This document shows positions 7,462 through 17,736 of a stretch of DNA of 64,000 nucleotides, piece after piece. How positions within the stretch are numbered: position 1 is the first letter of the stretch; each line of letters opens with the position of its first letter. The stretch lies in the NCBI RefSeq assembly GCF_040649515.1, contig NZ_JBEZFP010000004.1, forward strand, positions 1-64,000, given 5' to 3'. The translations under genes were made by a program, and so were the position numbers. Source of the stretch: Yinghuangia elevatio. GTDB taxonomy: Bacteria > Actinomycetota > Actinomycetes > Streptomycetales > Streptomycetaceae. Below the pieces are notes generated by a model that was not told the DNA's origin, ran no database searches, and saw nothing but the letters and a program-made list of their open reading frames with translations.

Positions 7462-9099
7462 TCACTTCCGTACGCCGATCCGGTCGAAGAGCAGCAGCCC
7501 GTCGTTGAAGAGCTGCAGCCCGGTGATCTTGGGGTCGCACACGTACGCGGCGACGGCCTCCTGGTAGACGAAGAACGGCAGGTCCTTGTTGAGCTCCACC
7601 TGCACCCGCGTGTACGCCTCGCTGCGCCGGTCGGTGTCGGTGTTCAGCCGGGCCAGCCGCAGTGCCTCGTCGACGGTCGGGTTGTTGTAGCCGGTGACGT
7701 TCGAGAAGCCGGCCTGCGAGTGCAGGAACTGGTACAGCGCGGGCTCCGGGTCGTCGGCCCAGAGCTGGAACACCGCCGCGTCGAAGTCGCCGTCCAGCGA
7801 AGTGCGCTTGATGAAGGAGGCGATGTCCTCGACGACGAGCTTCAACTTCACCGAGCCCTTGGAGAGTTCGTCCACGCGGGTCCGGAAGAACTCCGCGATG
7901 GTCCGCGCCTTCGGGCTGTCCGGAACGGCGTACGTCAGCTCCAGCGGCTTGGTGCCGTTCTGCGTCACCTGCATGAACAGCCGGGTGGCCTCGGCGGGTT
8001 GGTTCTCCGGTGAGGCGAGCTGGATGCTGGCGAGGCGCGACGTGGAGTCGAAGATGCCCTTGGCCGGGGCACCGATGCCCTCGTAGAAGAGCTTGTCGAT
8101 CTCGGCGGCGCTGAGCGACAGCACGACCGCCCGGCGCAGCTCCGCGTTCGCGAACGCGCGGGGGGTCTTCACGCCGGGCGGCGTACGGCTCATGTTGAAG
8201 GCGATCATCTGGCCGCCGTTGAGGGGGATGTCACCCACCGCGAGCCCGCGCTTGCGCGCGTCCCCGATGAGCAGCGCGTCGGTGCTCACCGTGACGTCGG
8301 CCTTGCCCTCGTCGATGATCCGCGCCGCTCCGGGCGTGTCCGGGTTGACGCGGAAGGTCACGCTGTCGAGGTACGGCCGGCCGTTCTGCCAGTAGTTCGG
8401 GTTGCGGTCGAACGTCATGTGCGACTTGGGGGCCCACTCGCGGAGCTTGAACGGGCCGGCTCCGACCGGTGCGCGCGTCGACGCGGCGATGGTCTCCAGC
8501 GACACCAGCGTCTTGGGCGACGGGATGAAGTTGAGCAGGCGCGAGACCATGCGGTCGAAGTTGCCGTTGGGGGAGGGAAGTTCGATCCGCAGCTGCAACT
8601 TGTCCACGACGGTGAGCTTGACGTTCCGCACGGCCGTCATGCCGAGGGAGCGCAGCTCGGGGCGCAGGTGGGTGGACCACGCCACCCTGACGGCCTCGGC
8701 GTTCAGCTCCTCACCGTCGGTGAAGGTGATCCCGGGGCGCAGGGTGAGGGTCCATTTCGAGGTGTCCCCGGCGTCGGAGACCAGGGACTCGGCCATCTGC
8801 GGCCGCACCGTGCCGGTGGACGGGTCGCTCCAGACCAGGACGTCGTACAAGGCCGCGAGGCGGCTGCCGTCCGCGACGTTGCTCGCGCTCGCGCTGTACG
8901 GGTCCAACCCACGTGCGTCCCCCGGCAGCAACATGTCGAGGGTTCCGCCCGAACGGGGCGTCGCATGGGGATCCGGGGTGGATCCGGACGACGACTGCGC
9001 ACATGCGGCGAGCATGACGAGTGCGGCTGCGGCACAGCCGATTCGTGTCCTCCGCAGAAACTGCCTGCGGCTCCACCGTCTACGGACGTGCTGATTCAC
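7462..9099 (-). CDS. Family-5 peptide-binding lipoprotein with Tat-type signal, array copy 3
   Basis: 545-residue solute-binding protein. The GTG at 9099-9097 follows GGAGG by about 10 bases. The N-terminus contains SRRQFLRR (residues 10-17), a good twin-arginine motif, followed by a hydrophobic stretch and the lipobox L-A-A-C with Cys at about residue 33. It may therefore be exported folded through Tat, unlike its four neighbours. Hallmarks are LLPGDARGLDP, VADGSRLAALYDVLVW, WTLTLRPGITFTDGEEL, PVGAGPFKLREW and NPNYWQNGRPYLD. It ends LLFDRIGVRK. It belongs with copies 4 and 5 (the PGDA/VxDGxR subgroup). Substrate unknown. Confidence 0.92.
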   Translation of the reverse strand: MNQHVRRRWSRRQFLRRTRIGCAAAALVMLAACAQSSSGSTPDPHATPRSGGTLDMLLPGDARGLDPYSASASNVADGSRLAALYDVLVWSDPSTGTVRPQMAESLVSDAGDTSKWTLTLRPGITFTDGEELNAEAVRVAWSTHLRPELRSLGMTAVRNVKLTVVDKLQLRIELPSPNGNFDRMVSRLLNFIPSPKTLVSLETIAASTRAPVGAGPFKLREWAPKSHMTFDRNPNYWQNGRPYLDSVTFRVNPDTPGAARIIDEGKADVTVSTDALLIGDARKRGLAVGDIPLNGGQMIAFNMSRTPPGVKTPRAFANAELRRAVVLSLSAAEIDKLFYEGIGAPAKGIFDSTSRLASIQLASPENQPAEATRLFMQVTQNGTKPLELTYAVPDSPKARTIAEFFRTRVDELSKGSVKLKLVVEDIASFIKRTSLDGDFDAAVFQLWADDPEPALYQFLHSQAGFSNVTGYNNPTVDEALRLARLNTDTDRRSEAYTRVQVELNKDLPFFVYQEAVAAYVCDPKITGLQLFNDGLLLFDRIGVRK

Positions 9100-9152
9100 G
9101 GATGCCTGACCTCCACCTGTGTCGTGGCCTTGCTGCGGATGGCGCTCTGTGG

Positions 9153-9182
9153 CCCCGCGCGGCCGGTGAAGGCCGCGCGGGG
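9153..9182 (-). terminator. Hairpin between array copies 4 and 3
   Basis: A perfect 12-bp stem, CCCCGCGCGGCC (9153-9164) with its complement at 9171-9182, has a 6-nt loop. It sits in the 145-bp gap downstream of the copy 4 stop (9245) and upstream of copy 3, so it may be a partial terminator or mRNA-stabilising structure. Confidence 0.65.
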
Positions 9183-9244
9183 TCAAGTCGTGCTCGTCGT
9201 GCAGGCAGTGCTCGCGGTGCGGTGGTGCGGCGTGCGGCGGTCCG

Positions 9245-10867
9245 CTACTTCCTGATGCCGATCTGGTCCCACTGGATGAGGCCGTCGTTGTACAGGCTCA
9301 GCCCGGTGACCTTGGAGGTGTACAGGGCGGCGGTGATCGCTTCCTGGTACACCCAGAAGGGCATGTCCTTGTTCACGTGGACCTGGACCTTGGTGTAGGC
9401 GGCCCGACGTGCCTCTGGGTCGGTCGAACGACGCGCCTCCTCAAGGGCGCGGTCGACCTCAGGGTTGTTGTAGCCGGACGAGTTCCCGGGGCTCTGGGAG
9501 TGCAGCATGTCGAAGATCCCGGGTTCCGGGTCCTCGATCCACTGCTGCCCCACCGCGGCGCTCCAGGAGTCCTGGCCTTGCCGCACGGTCCTGATGTAGG
9601 TGGGGATGTCCACCTGCTGGACCTTCATCGTCACGCCTCGGTAGGCGCTCAGCTTCTGCTGGATGAACCGGGCCACTTCCACTGTGGTGGGAGCGGACGG
9701 TGCGATGTAGGTGAAGGTGAGCGGCTTGGTGCCGTTCGCCGTCACCTCGTCGAACAGCCTCTGGGCTTCCGCCGGATTGTTCTCGCTCGCCGCCAGTTGG
9801 ATGCTGGCCAGCGGAGACGTGGAGCTGAAGATGCCCTTCGCCGGCACCCCCGCATTGCTGTAGAACGTCTCGTTGATCTCCTTGCCGCTCAGCGCGAGCG
9901 CCATGGCCTTGCGCGCCCTCGGGTCGGCGAACGGTCCCTTCAGATTGTTGAAGAGCACCATCGCGCCGCCGTTGAGGCGGAGTTCCTCGACACCCAGCCC
10001 GCGGTCGCGACCCAGGACGATGTTCTCCGGGTCGACGGTGACCATGAGGTCGGACTGCTTGCCGAGGCTGTCGACGCCGCGTTTGACGTCCATGTCGACG
10101 CGGATGACGAGCTGGTCAAGGTACGGCAGCCCCTTGTCCTTCTGCCAATACGTGTCGTTGCGCTTGTAGACCTGCTTGTCGCCCGGGAGCCACTGCTCGA
10201 GGATGAACGGGCCGGCGCCCACCGGCTTGTCGCGGAGTGATCCCACAGTGTCCGGCTTGAGCGAGGCCGGAGACGCGTTGTAGGACAGATTGCGCGCCAC
10301 GATGCGGTCGAAGTTCGCGTTCGGTGTCCGAAGAGTGATCTTCAGGGTGAGCGGATCCTCGACGTCCAACTGCTTGATGTTCGTCACGGCCATGATCTGG
10401 AACGACTTCAGCGCCATGTCCTGGTGCCGTACCCAGTTGGCCTTCACCGCGGCGGCGTCGTAGGGCAGGCCGTCGCTGAACTTCACTCCGGGACGAATGC
10501 GGAGCGTCCAGATCGAGGCGTCGCGCTCGAACGCGAGACTCTCGGCGATCTTCGGGCGCACCGAGCCGGTCGACGGGTCGGTCCACACGAGGGAGTCGTA
10601 GACGGCGGCCATGCGGCTGCCGTCGGCGACGTTGACGAACGAGGTCTGGGTCGGGTCGAAGCTGGCGGCATCGCCCGGCAGGGTCATGGTGAGCGAGCCG
10701 CCTTTTTGCGGCGTGCCCGCGGGAGAGGGCGGTGCCTCGTCGGAACTGCCGCAGCCGGCCACGAGGATGCCCAGGGCCATTGCGGCTGCGACGATCCGGC
10801 CCCTGCGGAATGAGGCATTCCGCCGGGGCGACGGGGGTATTCGAAGTGCGTGGGAAGTACGAGTCAC
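9245..10867 (-). CDS. Family-5 peptide-binding lipoprotein, array copy 4
   Basis: 540-residue solute-binding lipoprotein. The GTG at 10867-10865 is chosen because it directly precedes a basic n-region (RRNASFRRGR), a hydrophobic core and the lipobox V-A-G-C (Cys about 39). The ribosome site (AGGTGAAGG) is modest. Family blocks are TLPGDAASFDP, VADGSRMAAVYDSLVW, WTLRIRPGVKFSDGLPY, PVGAGPFILEQW and YWQKDKGLPYLD. It ends QWDQIGIRK. It has the 'STSPLASIQLA' segment after 'PAKGIF', also seen in copies 3 and 5. It probably delivers peptides to the permease encoded at 15863-17736. Confidence 0.93.
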   Translation of the reverse strand: MTRTSHALRIPPSPRRNASFRRGRIVAAAMALGILVAGCGSSDEAPPSPAGTPQKGGSLTMTLPGDAASFDPTQTSFVNVADGSRMAAVYDSLVWTDPSTGSVRPKIAESLAFERDASIWTLRIRPGVKFSDGLPYDAAAVKANWVRHQDMALKSFQIMAVTNIKQLDVEDPLTLKITLRTPNANFDRIVARNLSYNASPASLKPDTVGSLRDKPVGAGPFILEQWLPGDKQVYKRNDTYWQKDKGLPYLDQLVIRVDMDVKRGVDSLGKQSDLMVTVDPENIVLGRDRGLGVEELRLNGGAMVLFNNLKGPFADPRARKAMALALSGKEINETFYSNAGVPAKGIFSSTSPLASIQLAASENNPAEAQRLFDEVTANGTKPLTFTYIAPSAPTTVEVARFIQQKLSAYRGVTMKVQQVDIPTYIRTVRQGQDSWSAAVGQQWIEDPEPGIFDMLHSQSPGNSSGYNNPEVDRALEEARRSTDPEARRAAYTKVQVHVNKDMPFWVYQEAITAALYTSKVTGLSLYNDGLIQWDQIGIRK

Positions 10868-11215
10868 TACGGGCCAACCTTCACCTGACGGGCCGTCCGT
10901 TGTGTAGGGCGGCGGTGGTGCGCGGGGCCGGTCTCGCTCGGTCTGCCGTCGGGGGATGGCCGGCCGAAGCGGTGCCGGGTTGTGCGTGGTTCGGCAGTGC
11001 TTGGTTCGTGCTCCGTGCTGCCGGGTACTCCGGTGGGAGGACCCGGGTGGTGCGGACGGCACCGGTGGTGCGGTGCCGTGGCCAGAGGGCAGGGGAAGGC
11101 CGGGCGGGCCGCGCGGCACGCGGCGCGTCCGGCCTCCCCCAGGTCCATCGGGCTGCCCCTTTCTACTGCCTTGGGCCGATCGGGTCCATCCGGGGTCGGG
11201 CCTTCGGCCCGGGAG
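10868..11215 (-). other. 348-bp spacer upstream of array copy 4
   Basis: GC-rich, GGTGC-repetitive sequence without a recognisable gene. The shared TGTAACAG motif of the other leaders is absent here. A short hairpin just past the copy 5 stop is listed separately. Confidence 0.4.
11197..11211 (-). terminator. Short hairpin after array copy 5
   Basis: CGGGCC (11197-11202) pairs with GGCCCG (11206-11211) around a TTC loop, beginning 5 bases past the stop codon of the 11216-12832 gene. It is small, so the terminator call is tentative. Confidence 0.4.
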
Positions 11216-12832
11216 TCACCGCTTCATGCCGATACGGTCGAACATGAAGACACCGTCGTTGAACATCTGGACCCCGGTGACCTTCGACGAGAACACGCCC
11301 ACGGCGACGGCCTCCTGGTACACCCACATCGGCATGTCGCGGTTCAGGGCGACCTGCACCCGCGTGTACGCGTTGCGCCGCGCCTCGACGTCGCTGGTCT
11401 GGCGGGCGTCTGTCAGCGCGTCGTTCACCTCGGGGTCGTTGTAGAAGCAGCAGTTGCCGGCGTTTCCGCCGGACAGCAGGCCGAACAGCCCGGGCTCGGG
11501 GTCGTCGAGCCAGACCTGGTCCACCTTGACGTCGAAGCGCTGCTCCACGTTTGCGCGGTGGATGAACGTCGGCAGATCGAGCGCCTCGACGCCGATGCTC
11601 ACCCCGGGGTACTTGTTGAGCGTCGTGCGCACGTACTCGGCGATCCGCACGGTGGCAGGTGTGTCGGGGATGATGAGCGTCGCCGCCAACTGCCGGGTGC
11701 CGCCCGCGGTGACCTGGTCGAACAGCTGTGCCGCCGTGGCGGGGTCGTTGCCCGGCGCCGCCAACTGGATGCTCGCCAAGGGGGTGTTGGCCCCGAAGAT
11801 GCCGCGGGCGACGGTCCCGGTGCCCTGGAAGACCTCGTTGTTGATCGTCTCGCCGCTCAGGGCGTAGGCCACCGCACGGCGGGCCTCGGACTGCGCGAAA
11901 GGCCCCTTCGCGGTGTTGAACGAGAGCATCTGGCCCCCGGACAGCAGCATTTGGCTGGTGCCCAGCCCGTCGCGCTCCGCGGCGGCCGCGGCGAGCGGGT
12001 CGACGGTGATGGTCACGTCGGCCGCGCCGTCCTTGATGGCGGCGACTTCGTGCATCGGGTCCGGGTCGACCTTGAACACGACGCGGTCGAGGTACGGCGC
12101 CCCGGACTTCCAGTAGCCGGGGTTGCGGTCCAGCGTCAGCGTCTGGTTCTTGACCCAGTTGCCCGCGCGGAGCATGAACGGGCCCGCGCCGACCGGGTTC
12201 TCCGCGAGCTTGCCGCCGGCGATGGCCTTGGGCGAGGCGATGAACGAGAGGTGCCGGGCCACCATGCGGTCGAAGTTGGCGTTCGGCTGGGGGAGGGTGA
12301 CCTCGAGGGTCAGCGGGTCCACGACCCGGGTCACCAGCCCGGCCGCGGCGGCACGCTGCACGGACTGGACGGCGGGGTCGGCGTGCAGGTCCCAGTTCGC
12401 CTTGACCGCGGCGGCGTCGTACGGCTCCCCGTCGGTGAACTTGATCCCCGGACGCAGGACGAGCTGCCAGGTCTTGGACGTGGCGTCCTTGGCCGTGAGG
12501 CGGTCGGCCACCTGTGGTTCGACCGAACCCGTCGAGGGGTTCGTCCATACGAGCATGTCGTACAGCGCCGCCATCCGGTTGCCGTCGGTCACGTTGATGT
12601 AGCTCGCGGAGAAGGGGTCGAGGCCGCGGGCCTCGCCGGGGAGCAGGACGGTCAGGGCGCCGCCTTGCCTGGGGGTGCCCGCCGCGAGGGGCCTGCCCTG
12701 GGAATCCGATCCGCAGCCGGAGACCAGGACGAGGCCCGCGGTGGCGAGCAGGAGGAGCGGTTTGCGGAACCCGCCCGGGGAGCGGCGGGAAGGGCGGTGC
12801 GAGGGGCGGTGCGAGGGTCGTGCGTGTACCAC
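11216..12832 (-). CDS. Family-5 peptide-binding lipoprotein, array copy 5 (first downstream of the transporter)
   Basis: 538-residue solute-binding lipoprotein. It starts at GTG 12832-12830 with AAGGA about 11 bases upstream. The n-region holds a small repeat (RPSHRPSHRPSRR), followed by a Leu-rich core and the lipobox V-S-G-C (Cys40). Family blocks are LLPGEARGLDPFSAS, VTDGNRMAALYDMLVW, WQLVLRPGIKFTDGEPY, NPVGAGPFML and NPGYWKSGAPYLD. It ends FMFDRIGMKR. It is the copy nearest the transporter genes, but a strong hairpin and a 490-bp spacer separate it from the ATPase gene, so it probably has its own promoter. Confidence 0.93.
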   Translation of the reverse strand: MVHARPSHRPSHRPSRRSPGGFRKPLLLLATAGLVLVSGCGSDSQGRPLAAGTPRQGGALTVLLPGEARGLDPFSASYINVTDGNRMAALYDMLVWTNPSTGSVEPQVADRLTAKDATSKTWQLVLRPGIKFTDGEPYDAAAVKANWDLHADPAVQSVQRAAAAGLVTRVVDPLTLEVTLPQPNANFDRMVARHLSFIASPKAIAGGKLAENPVGAGPFMLRAGNWVKNQTLTLDRNPGYWKSGAPYLDRVVFKVDPDPMHEVAAIKDGAADVTITVDPLAAAAAERDGLGTSQMLLSGGQMLSFNTAKGPFAQSEARRAVAYALSGETINNEVFQGTGTVARGIFGANTPLASIQLAAPGNDPATAAQLFDQVTAGGTRQLAATLIIPDTPATVRIAEYVRTTLNKYPGVSIGVEALDLPTFIHRANVEQRFDVKVDQVWLDDPEPGLFGLLSGGNAGNCCFYNDPEVNDALTDARQTSDVEARRNAYTRVQVALNRDMPMWVYQEAVAVGVFSSKVTGVQMFNDGVFMFDRIGMKR

Positions 12833-13324
12833 TGCTGACAGGTTCCTTACGCGTTGCCCGGCCGGGCGGGCCCGGCCGGTGGTGCCGAAGAGGTGCTGAC
12901 GTGCGGGACGGGCTGACGTGCTGACTTGCGGCGGTGCGACGTGCGGTGGTGCCGGCGTGCTGTGGTGCCGGCCGGCGGTGGGATCCGAGGTGTGTGCCGC
13001 TGGTCGGGCGGAACTGCCTTGGCGGGCAACCGCGGTGGCGCTGCGGCGCTGCGGTGGCGCTGCGGTGGTGTTGCGATCGTGCTGCGGTGGTCGTACGGAC
13101 CGTCGGGAGGCCGGGCGGGGCGTACGTGACGCAGCCCATATAACGCCGTTACAGTCCGCGTATGGGCTTCCGTGGGGTTGGAGGTGATTCGTCCCCCGCC
13201 CCGGAAAAGCCGTCCGCCGGGCCGCCGGGCCCGAAGGCCCTGGCGGCCCGGCGGCACGCTGGTGATGTTGCGGTTACAGCTTCAGTGGTGCGGTCTTGCG
13301 GTCGAGCGGCGTCCTGACTTGGCG
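12833..13324 (-). promoter_or_regulatory. Leader/promoter region of array copy 5
   Basis: The 492-bp spacer contains low-complexity GCGGTGG/GCGGCGC repeats (about 12,910-13,090) and, at 13,130-13,170, an AT-richer segment. On the minus strand that segment includes GGACTGTAACGG, with the TGTAAC core shared with leaders of copies 1 and 2. It is framed by an 8-bp inverted repeat, AGCCCATA (13132-13139) and TATGGGCT (13160-13167). An operator or promoter is inferred about 315 bp before the start codon. Confidence 0.4.
13214..13254 (-). terminator. Strong hairpin terminator after the ABC ATPase gene
   Basis: A 17-bp GC stem (13214-13230 with 13237-13254, one bulged T) closes a 6-nt loop about 70 bases past the ATPase stop codon at 13325. 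It separates the transporter operon from the binding-protein array. Confidence 0.7.
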
Positions 13325-14718
13325 TCAGGAGGCTTTCGGTGAGTCGGACTTGCCCGGCGGGTCGGAAGCCTCCTCGGCCGCTTCCGAGGACTCCTCGTCA
13401 GCGGCTTCGCCTGCGGCCTCGGTCGCCTTCTCGTCCGTCTCCGCCGCGGCCTCGCCGTCCGCCTTCGCGGCCGGCTCCTCCGCCGCCTTCGGGGCGTCGT
13501 CGGCAGCGTCGGCGTCAACGGCCTCGGACTTCGTCCCGCTCGCGGTCTCCGTGGCGGTCTCCACCTCGGGGCCCGCCTCGGTCTTCGACGCCTCGGGCTT
13601 CGACACCTCCGTCTTTGCCGCCTCGGCCGTCGTCTCCGTCGTCGCCTCGGGAGTGTCGTCGGCCGGCTCCGGCGCCGTGTCCTCCACCGTGGCGGAGAGC
13701 TCGACCAGCTCCGGTGCCACGTCCCCGACCAGCGGGTAGTGGCAGGCCACCCGGTGGCCCGGGGCCACCTCGCGCAGCTGCGGGACCTCGGTGCCGCAGC
13801 GCGGCGACGCGAGCGGGCAGCGGGTCCGGAACCGGCAGCCGCTCGGCGGGTTCATCGGCGACGGGATCTCGCCCTTGAGTGCCGGGCCTGAGTGCTGGGC
13901 GCCGGGGTTCGGCGCCGGGACGGCGTCGAGGAGCGCCCGCGTGTACGGGTGCGCCGGCGAGTCGTAGATCGCGTCCGTGTCCCCGGTCTCGCAGATCGTC
14001 CCCAGGTACATCACCGCGACGTCGTCGCTGATGTTGCGGACCACCGCGAGGTCGTGCGCCACGAAGATCATCGACACCCCGGTCGACGCCTTCATCTCGT
14101 CCAGCAGGTCCAGGACCTGCGCCTGGACCGACACGTCGAGCGAGGCGACCGGCTCGTCGCAGATCAGCAGGTCGGGGTTGACCACCATGGCCCGCGCGAT
14201 GGCGATGCGCTGGCACTGGCCGCCCGAGAACTGGTGCGGGCGGCGCTCGGAGACCAGGTCCGGGTCGAGGCCGACCTTGCGCAGCATCGCGGCGACCCGG
14301 GGCTCGACCTCCTCCTTGGGCACCCCGGCGATGACCAGGCCCTCGCCGACGATGTCCTTGATCTTGCGGCGCGGGTTGAGCGCCGAGATCGGGTCCTGGA
14401 ACACCATCTGGATGCGGCGGCGCATGACGCGCAGCGCTTCCTTGTTGAGCTTGGTCAGCTCCTGCCCGTCGAACAGCACGGAGCCGGCGGTGGGCTTGGT
14501 GAGCTGGAGGATCGCCCGGGCAAGCGTCGACTTGCCGCACCCGGACTCGCCGACGAGGCCGAGCGTACGGCCGCGCTTGAGTTCGAAGCCGACGCCTGCC
14601 ACCGCGTTCATGACGCCGCCCGGCACCCGGAAGCGCTGGACCAGGTCCGTCACGGTGAGCAGGACGTCGTCCTCGTTGGGGGCGGGCGCGGGCGCCACGC
14701 CGTCCAGGGTTCCGGCGG

Positions 14719-14722
<4 letters not shown>
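13325..14722 (-). CDS. dppF: Peptide ABC transporter ATP-binding protein with acidic tail
   Basis: Cytoplasmic ATPase of the importer, 465 residues. The ATG at 14722-14720 overlaps the previous stop as ATGA, so translation is coupled. Walker A GESGCGKST lies at about 58-66, the signature FSGGQCQR at 165-172, Walker B LLICDEP at 185-191 and the H-loop VAHD at 221-224. The oligopeptide-transporter Cys motif (CRFRTRCPLASPRC) is at about 296-309, as in DppD/OppD/F proteins. After residue 335 the family normally ends. Here about 130 residues of Ala/Glu/Asp/Thr/Lys low-complexity sequence follow. Last gene of the transporter operon. Confidence 0.94.
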
Positions 14723-15798
<1,076 letters not shown>

Positions 15799-15862
15799 GA
15801 ATCGCTCCATGAATACAGTCCCGTTGTCGAGACTTGGGTCTGTGGCTGACTAGAGGCGCCGA

Positions 15863-16771
15863 CTACAGGTTGGAGTCGCGCACATCGAACTTCGCCCGCA
15901 GGCGGTCGCCGATGACATTGAGGGAGAACACCGTCAGGAAGAGCACGCCACAGGGGACGAACACCTGGGCGGGGTAGTCCTCGAGGGAGTCCTTCGCCTT
16001 GTAGACCATGCCGCCCCAGCTCGGCTCGGGGTCGGGGACACCGACGCCGAGGAACGACAGCGAGCCTTCCGCGACGATCATGATCGCCATGACGATCACC
16101 GCGTACGACATGATCGTCGCGACGGTGTTCGGCATGAGCTCCTTGAACATGATCCGCCCGGGCTTCGCCCCCATCGCCTTGGCCACCACCACGTACTCGC
16201 GCTTGGACTGCGCGATCGCGTTGGCCTTGGTGAGGCGGTAGAAGCCGGGGATGGTCAGCACCGAGAGGCCCAGGGTGATGGTCCACACGCTCGGCGGCTT
16301 GAGCACCGAGGACAGCATGAGCAGGAGCAGCAGCGGCGGGAAGGCCAGCAGCGCGTCCGCGAAGATGTCGATCACGGTCTCGGCCATGCCGCGGAAGTAC
16401 GCCGCGGTGAGGCCGAGCAGGCCGCCGATGACGACGCCGCTGACGATCGGGAGCGTGGACACGATCAACGAGGTCCGGGCGCCCGCCGCGATGCGCGACA
16501 GGGTGCTGCGGCCCAGGTAGTCGGTGCCCAGGAACTCCGGCCACGCCTGGAAGGGCGACAGGTTGGAGTCGCCGATCGGCCGGTCGTACGCGGCGGGCAG
16601 GAAGTCCGCGATGATCACCATCAGGACGACCAGGGAGAGCCAGGTGATGGCGAACCACCACAGCAGCCCTGCCTTCTTCTTCTTGCCCTTGCGTTCGGCC
16701 GCGGCCTCGCCCGGCGTCTCGACGCCCGGATCGGTCAGGCCGAGGCTGTTCTCGGTTTCGACGAGGCTCAT
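15863..16771 (-). CDS. dppC: Peptide ABC transporter permease, DppC type
   Basis: Inner permease subunit, 302 residues. The ATG at 16771-16769 overlaps the dppB stop (ATGA) and has GAGGG upstream. A lysine-rich N-terminus (RKGKKKK) precedes about six membrane helices. The family N-terminal segment is followed by FLGTDYLGRSTLSRI, the usual DppC/OppC 'GTDxxGRD' region. The EAA-type loop (AKAMGAKPGRIMFKELMPN) contacts the ATPases. It forms a heterodimer with DppB. Confidence 0.94.
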   Translation of the reverse strand: MSLVETENSLGLTDPGVETPGEAAAERKGKKKKAGLLWWFAITWLSLVVLMVIIADFLPAAYDRPIGDSNLSPFQAWPEFLGTDYLGRSTLSRIAAGARTSLIVSTLPIVSGVVIGGLLGLTAAYFRGMAETVIDIFADALLAFPPLLLLLMLSSVLKPPSVWTITLGLSVLTIPGFYRLTKANAIAQSKREYVVVAKAMGAKPGRIMFKELMPNTVATIMSYAVIVMAIMIVAEGSLSFLGVGVPDPEPSWGGMVYKAKDSLEDYPAQVFVPCGVLFLTVFSLNVIGDRLRAKFDVRDSNL

Positions 16772-17736
16772 CGCGCCCTCACTCTCGGGTCGATCAGCAT
16801 GTACGCGATGTCGACCAGCGTGTTCAGAAGGACGTAGCCGACCGCGATGACGACGACCGTGCCCTGGACGACCACGACCTCGTTGCTCGTGATCGCGTCG
16901 ACGACGTTCTTGCCGAGGCCCGGGATGCTGAAGTAGACCTCCACGATGACCGTGCCGCCGATGAGGCGGCCGAGGGTCAGGCCGGAGATGGTGATCAGCG
17001 AGAAGGACGACGGCCTGAGCGCGTGTCTGAACAAGACGTACGGTGACGACATCCCTTTGGACTTCGCCGTCAGGATGTAGTCCTCTTGCAGCGTGGCCAG
17101 CATGTCGCTGCGCAACAGGCGTTGGAACTGTGGGATCTCCGCGAGCGCCAGGACGATCGCGGGCAGCATCAGATACTCGATGTTGCCCGATAGCGAGTCC
17201 GAGGCGTATTCCCAGCCCTGGTTCGGGAAGACCTGGCCGAGAGTTCCGGGGGCCGCGAACAGGTAGACCAGCAGAATCGAACTGATGAACGGCGGGATGG
17301 CCAGGAGGCCGGACGAAACGCCGCCCAGGATCTTGTCCGGCAGGCGGCCCGCCTTGGCCGCGGACCAGACGCCCAGCGGGACGGCCACCGCCAGCGCGAG
17401 CAGCAGCGCGACCAGCGCGAGCTCCAGCGTGACCGGGTACCGCTCCTTGATCCCGTCCATCACGGGTTGCTTGCTGAGCAGCGTCGTACCGAGGTCGCCT
17501 TGGAGGGCGTTGCCCACCCATCGCGCGTAGCGCTCGAACAGCGGCTGGTCGAATCCGTAGTCGTGCTCAAGCGCCTTGACATCCGCAGGTGTCATGTCGG
17601 CGGTGAGCAAGGGCGCCACCGGAGTTGCGGACGAATCGCCGAGCTTCATGATGTCCGGCATCGCAGTGGTGGCGAGCGTGACAAGGAACAACACCGGTAT
17701 CAGATGAAGGACCTTGCGACCGAGCAGGCGCAACAC
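16768..17736 (-). CDS. dppB: Peptide ABC transporter permease, DppB type
   Basis: First gene of the transporter operon, about 322 residues. GTG 17736-17734 is preferred: it follows an AGGGGGTGA site and directly precedes the first helix (VLRLLGRKVLHLIPVLFLV). A longer in-frame start at 17889 would add an arginine-rich non-family leader. Six membrane helices are visible. The family block LEHDYGFDQPLFERYARWV occurs in the periplasmic loop, and the EAA loop is AKSKGMSSPYVLFRHALRP. Divergent from amtB. Confidence 0.92.
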   Translation of the reverse strand: MLRLLGRKVLHLIPVLFLVTLATTAMPDIMKLGDSSATPVAPLLTADMTPADVKALEHDYGFDQPLFERYARWVGNALQGDLGTTLLSKQPVMDGIKERYPVTLELALVALLLALAVAVPLGVWSAAKAGRLPDKILGGVSSGLLAIPPFISSILLVYLFAAPGTLGQVFPNQGWEYASDSLSGNIEYLMLPAIVLALAEIPQFQRLLRSDMLATLQEDYILTAKSKGMSSPYVLFRHALRPSSFSLITISGLTLGRLIGGTVIVEVYFSIPGLGKNVVDAITSNEVVVVQGTVVVIAVGYVLLNTLVDIAYMLIDPRVRAR

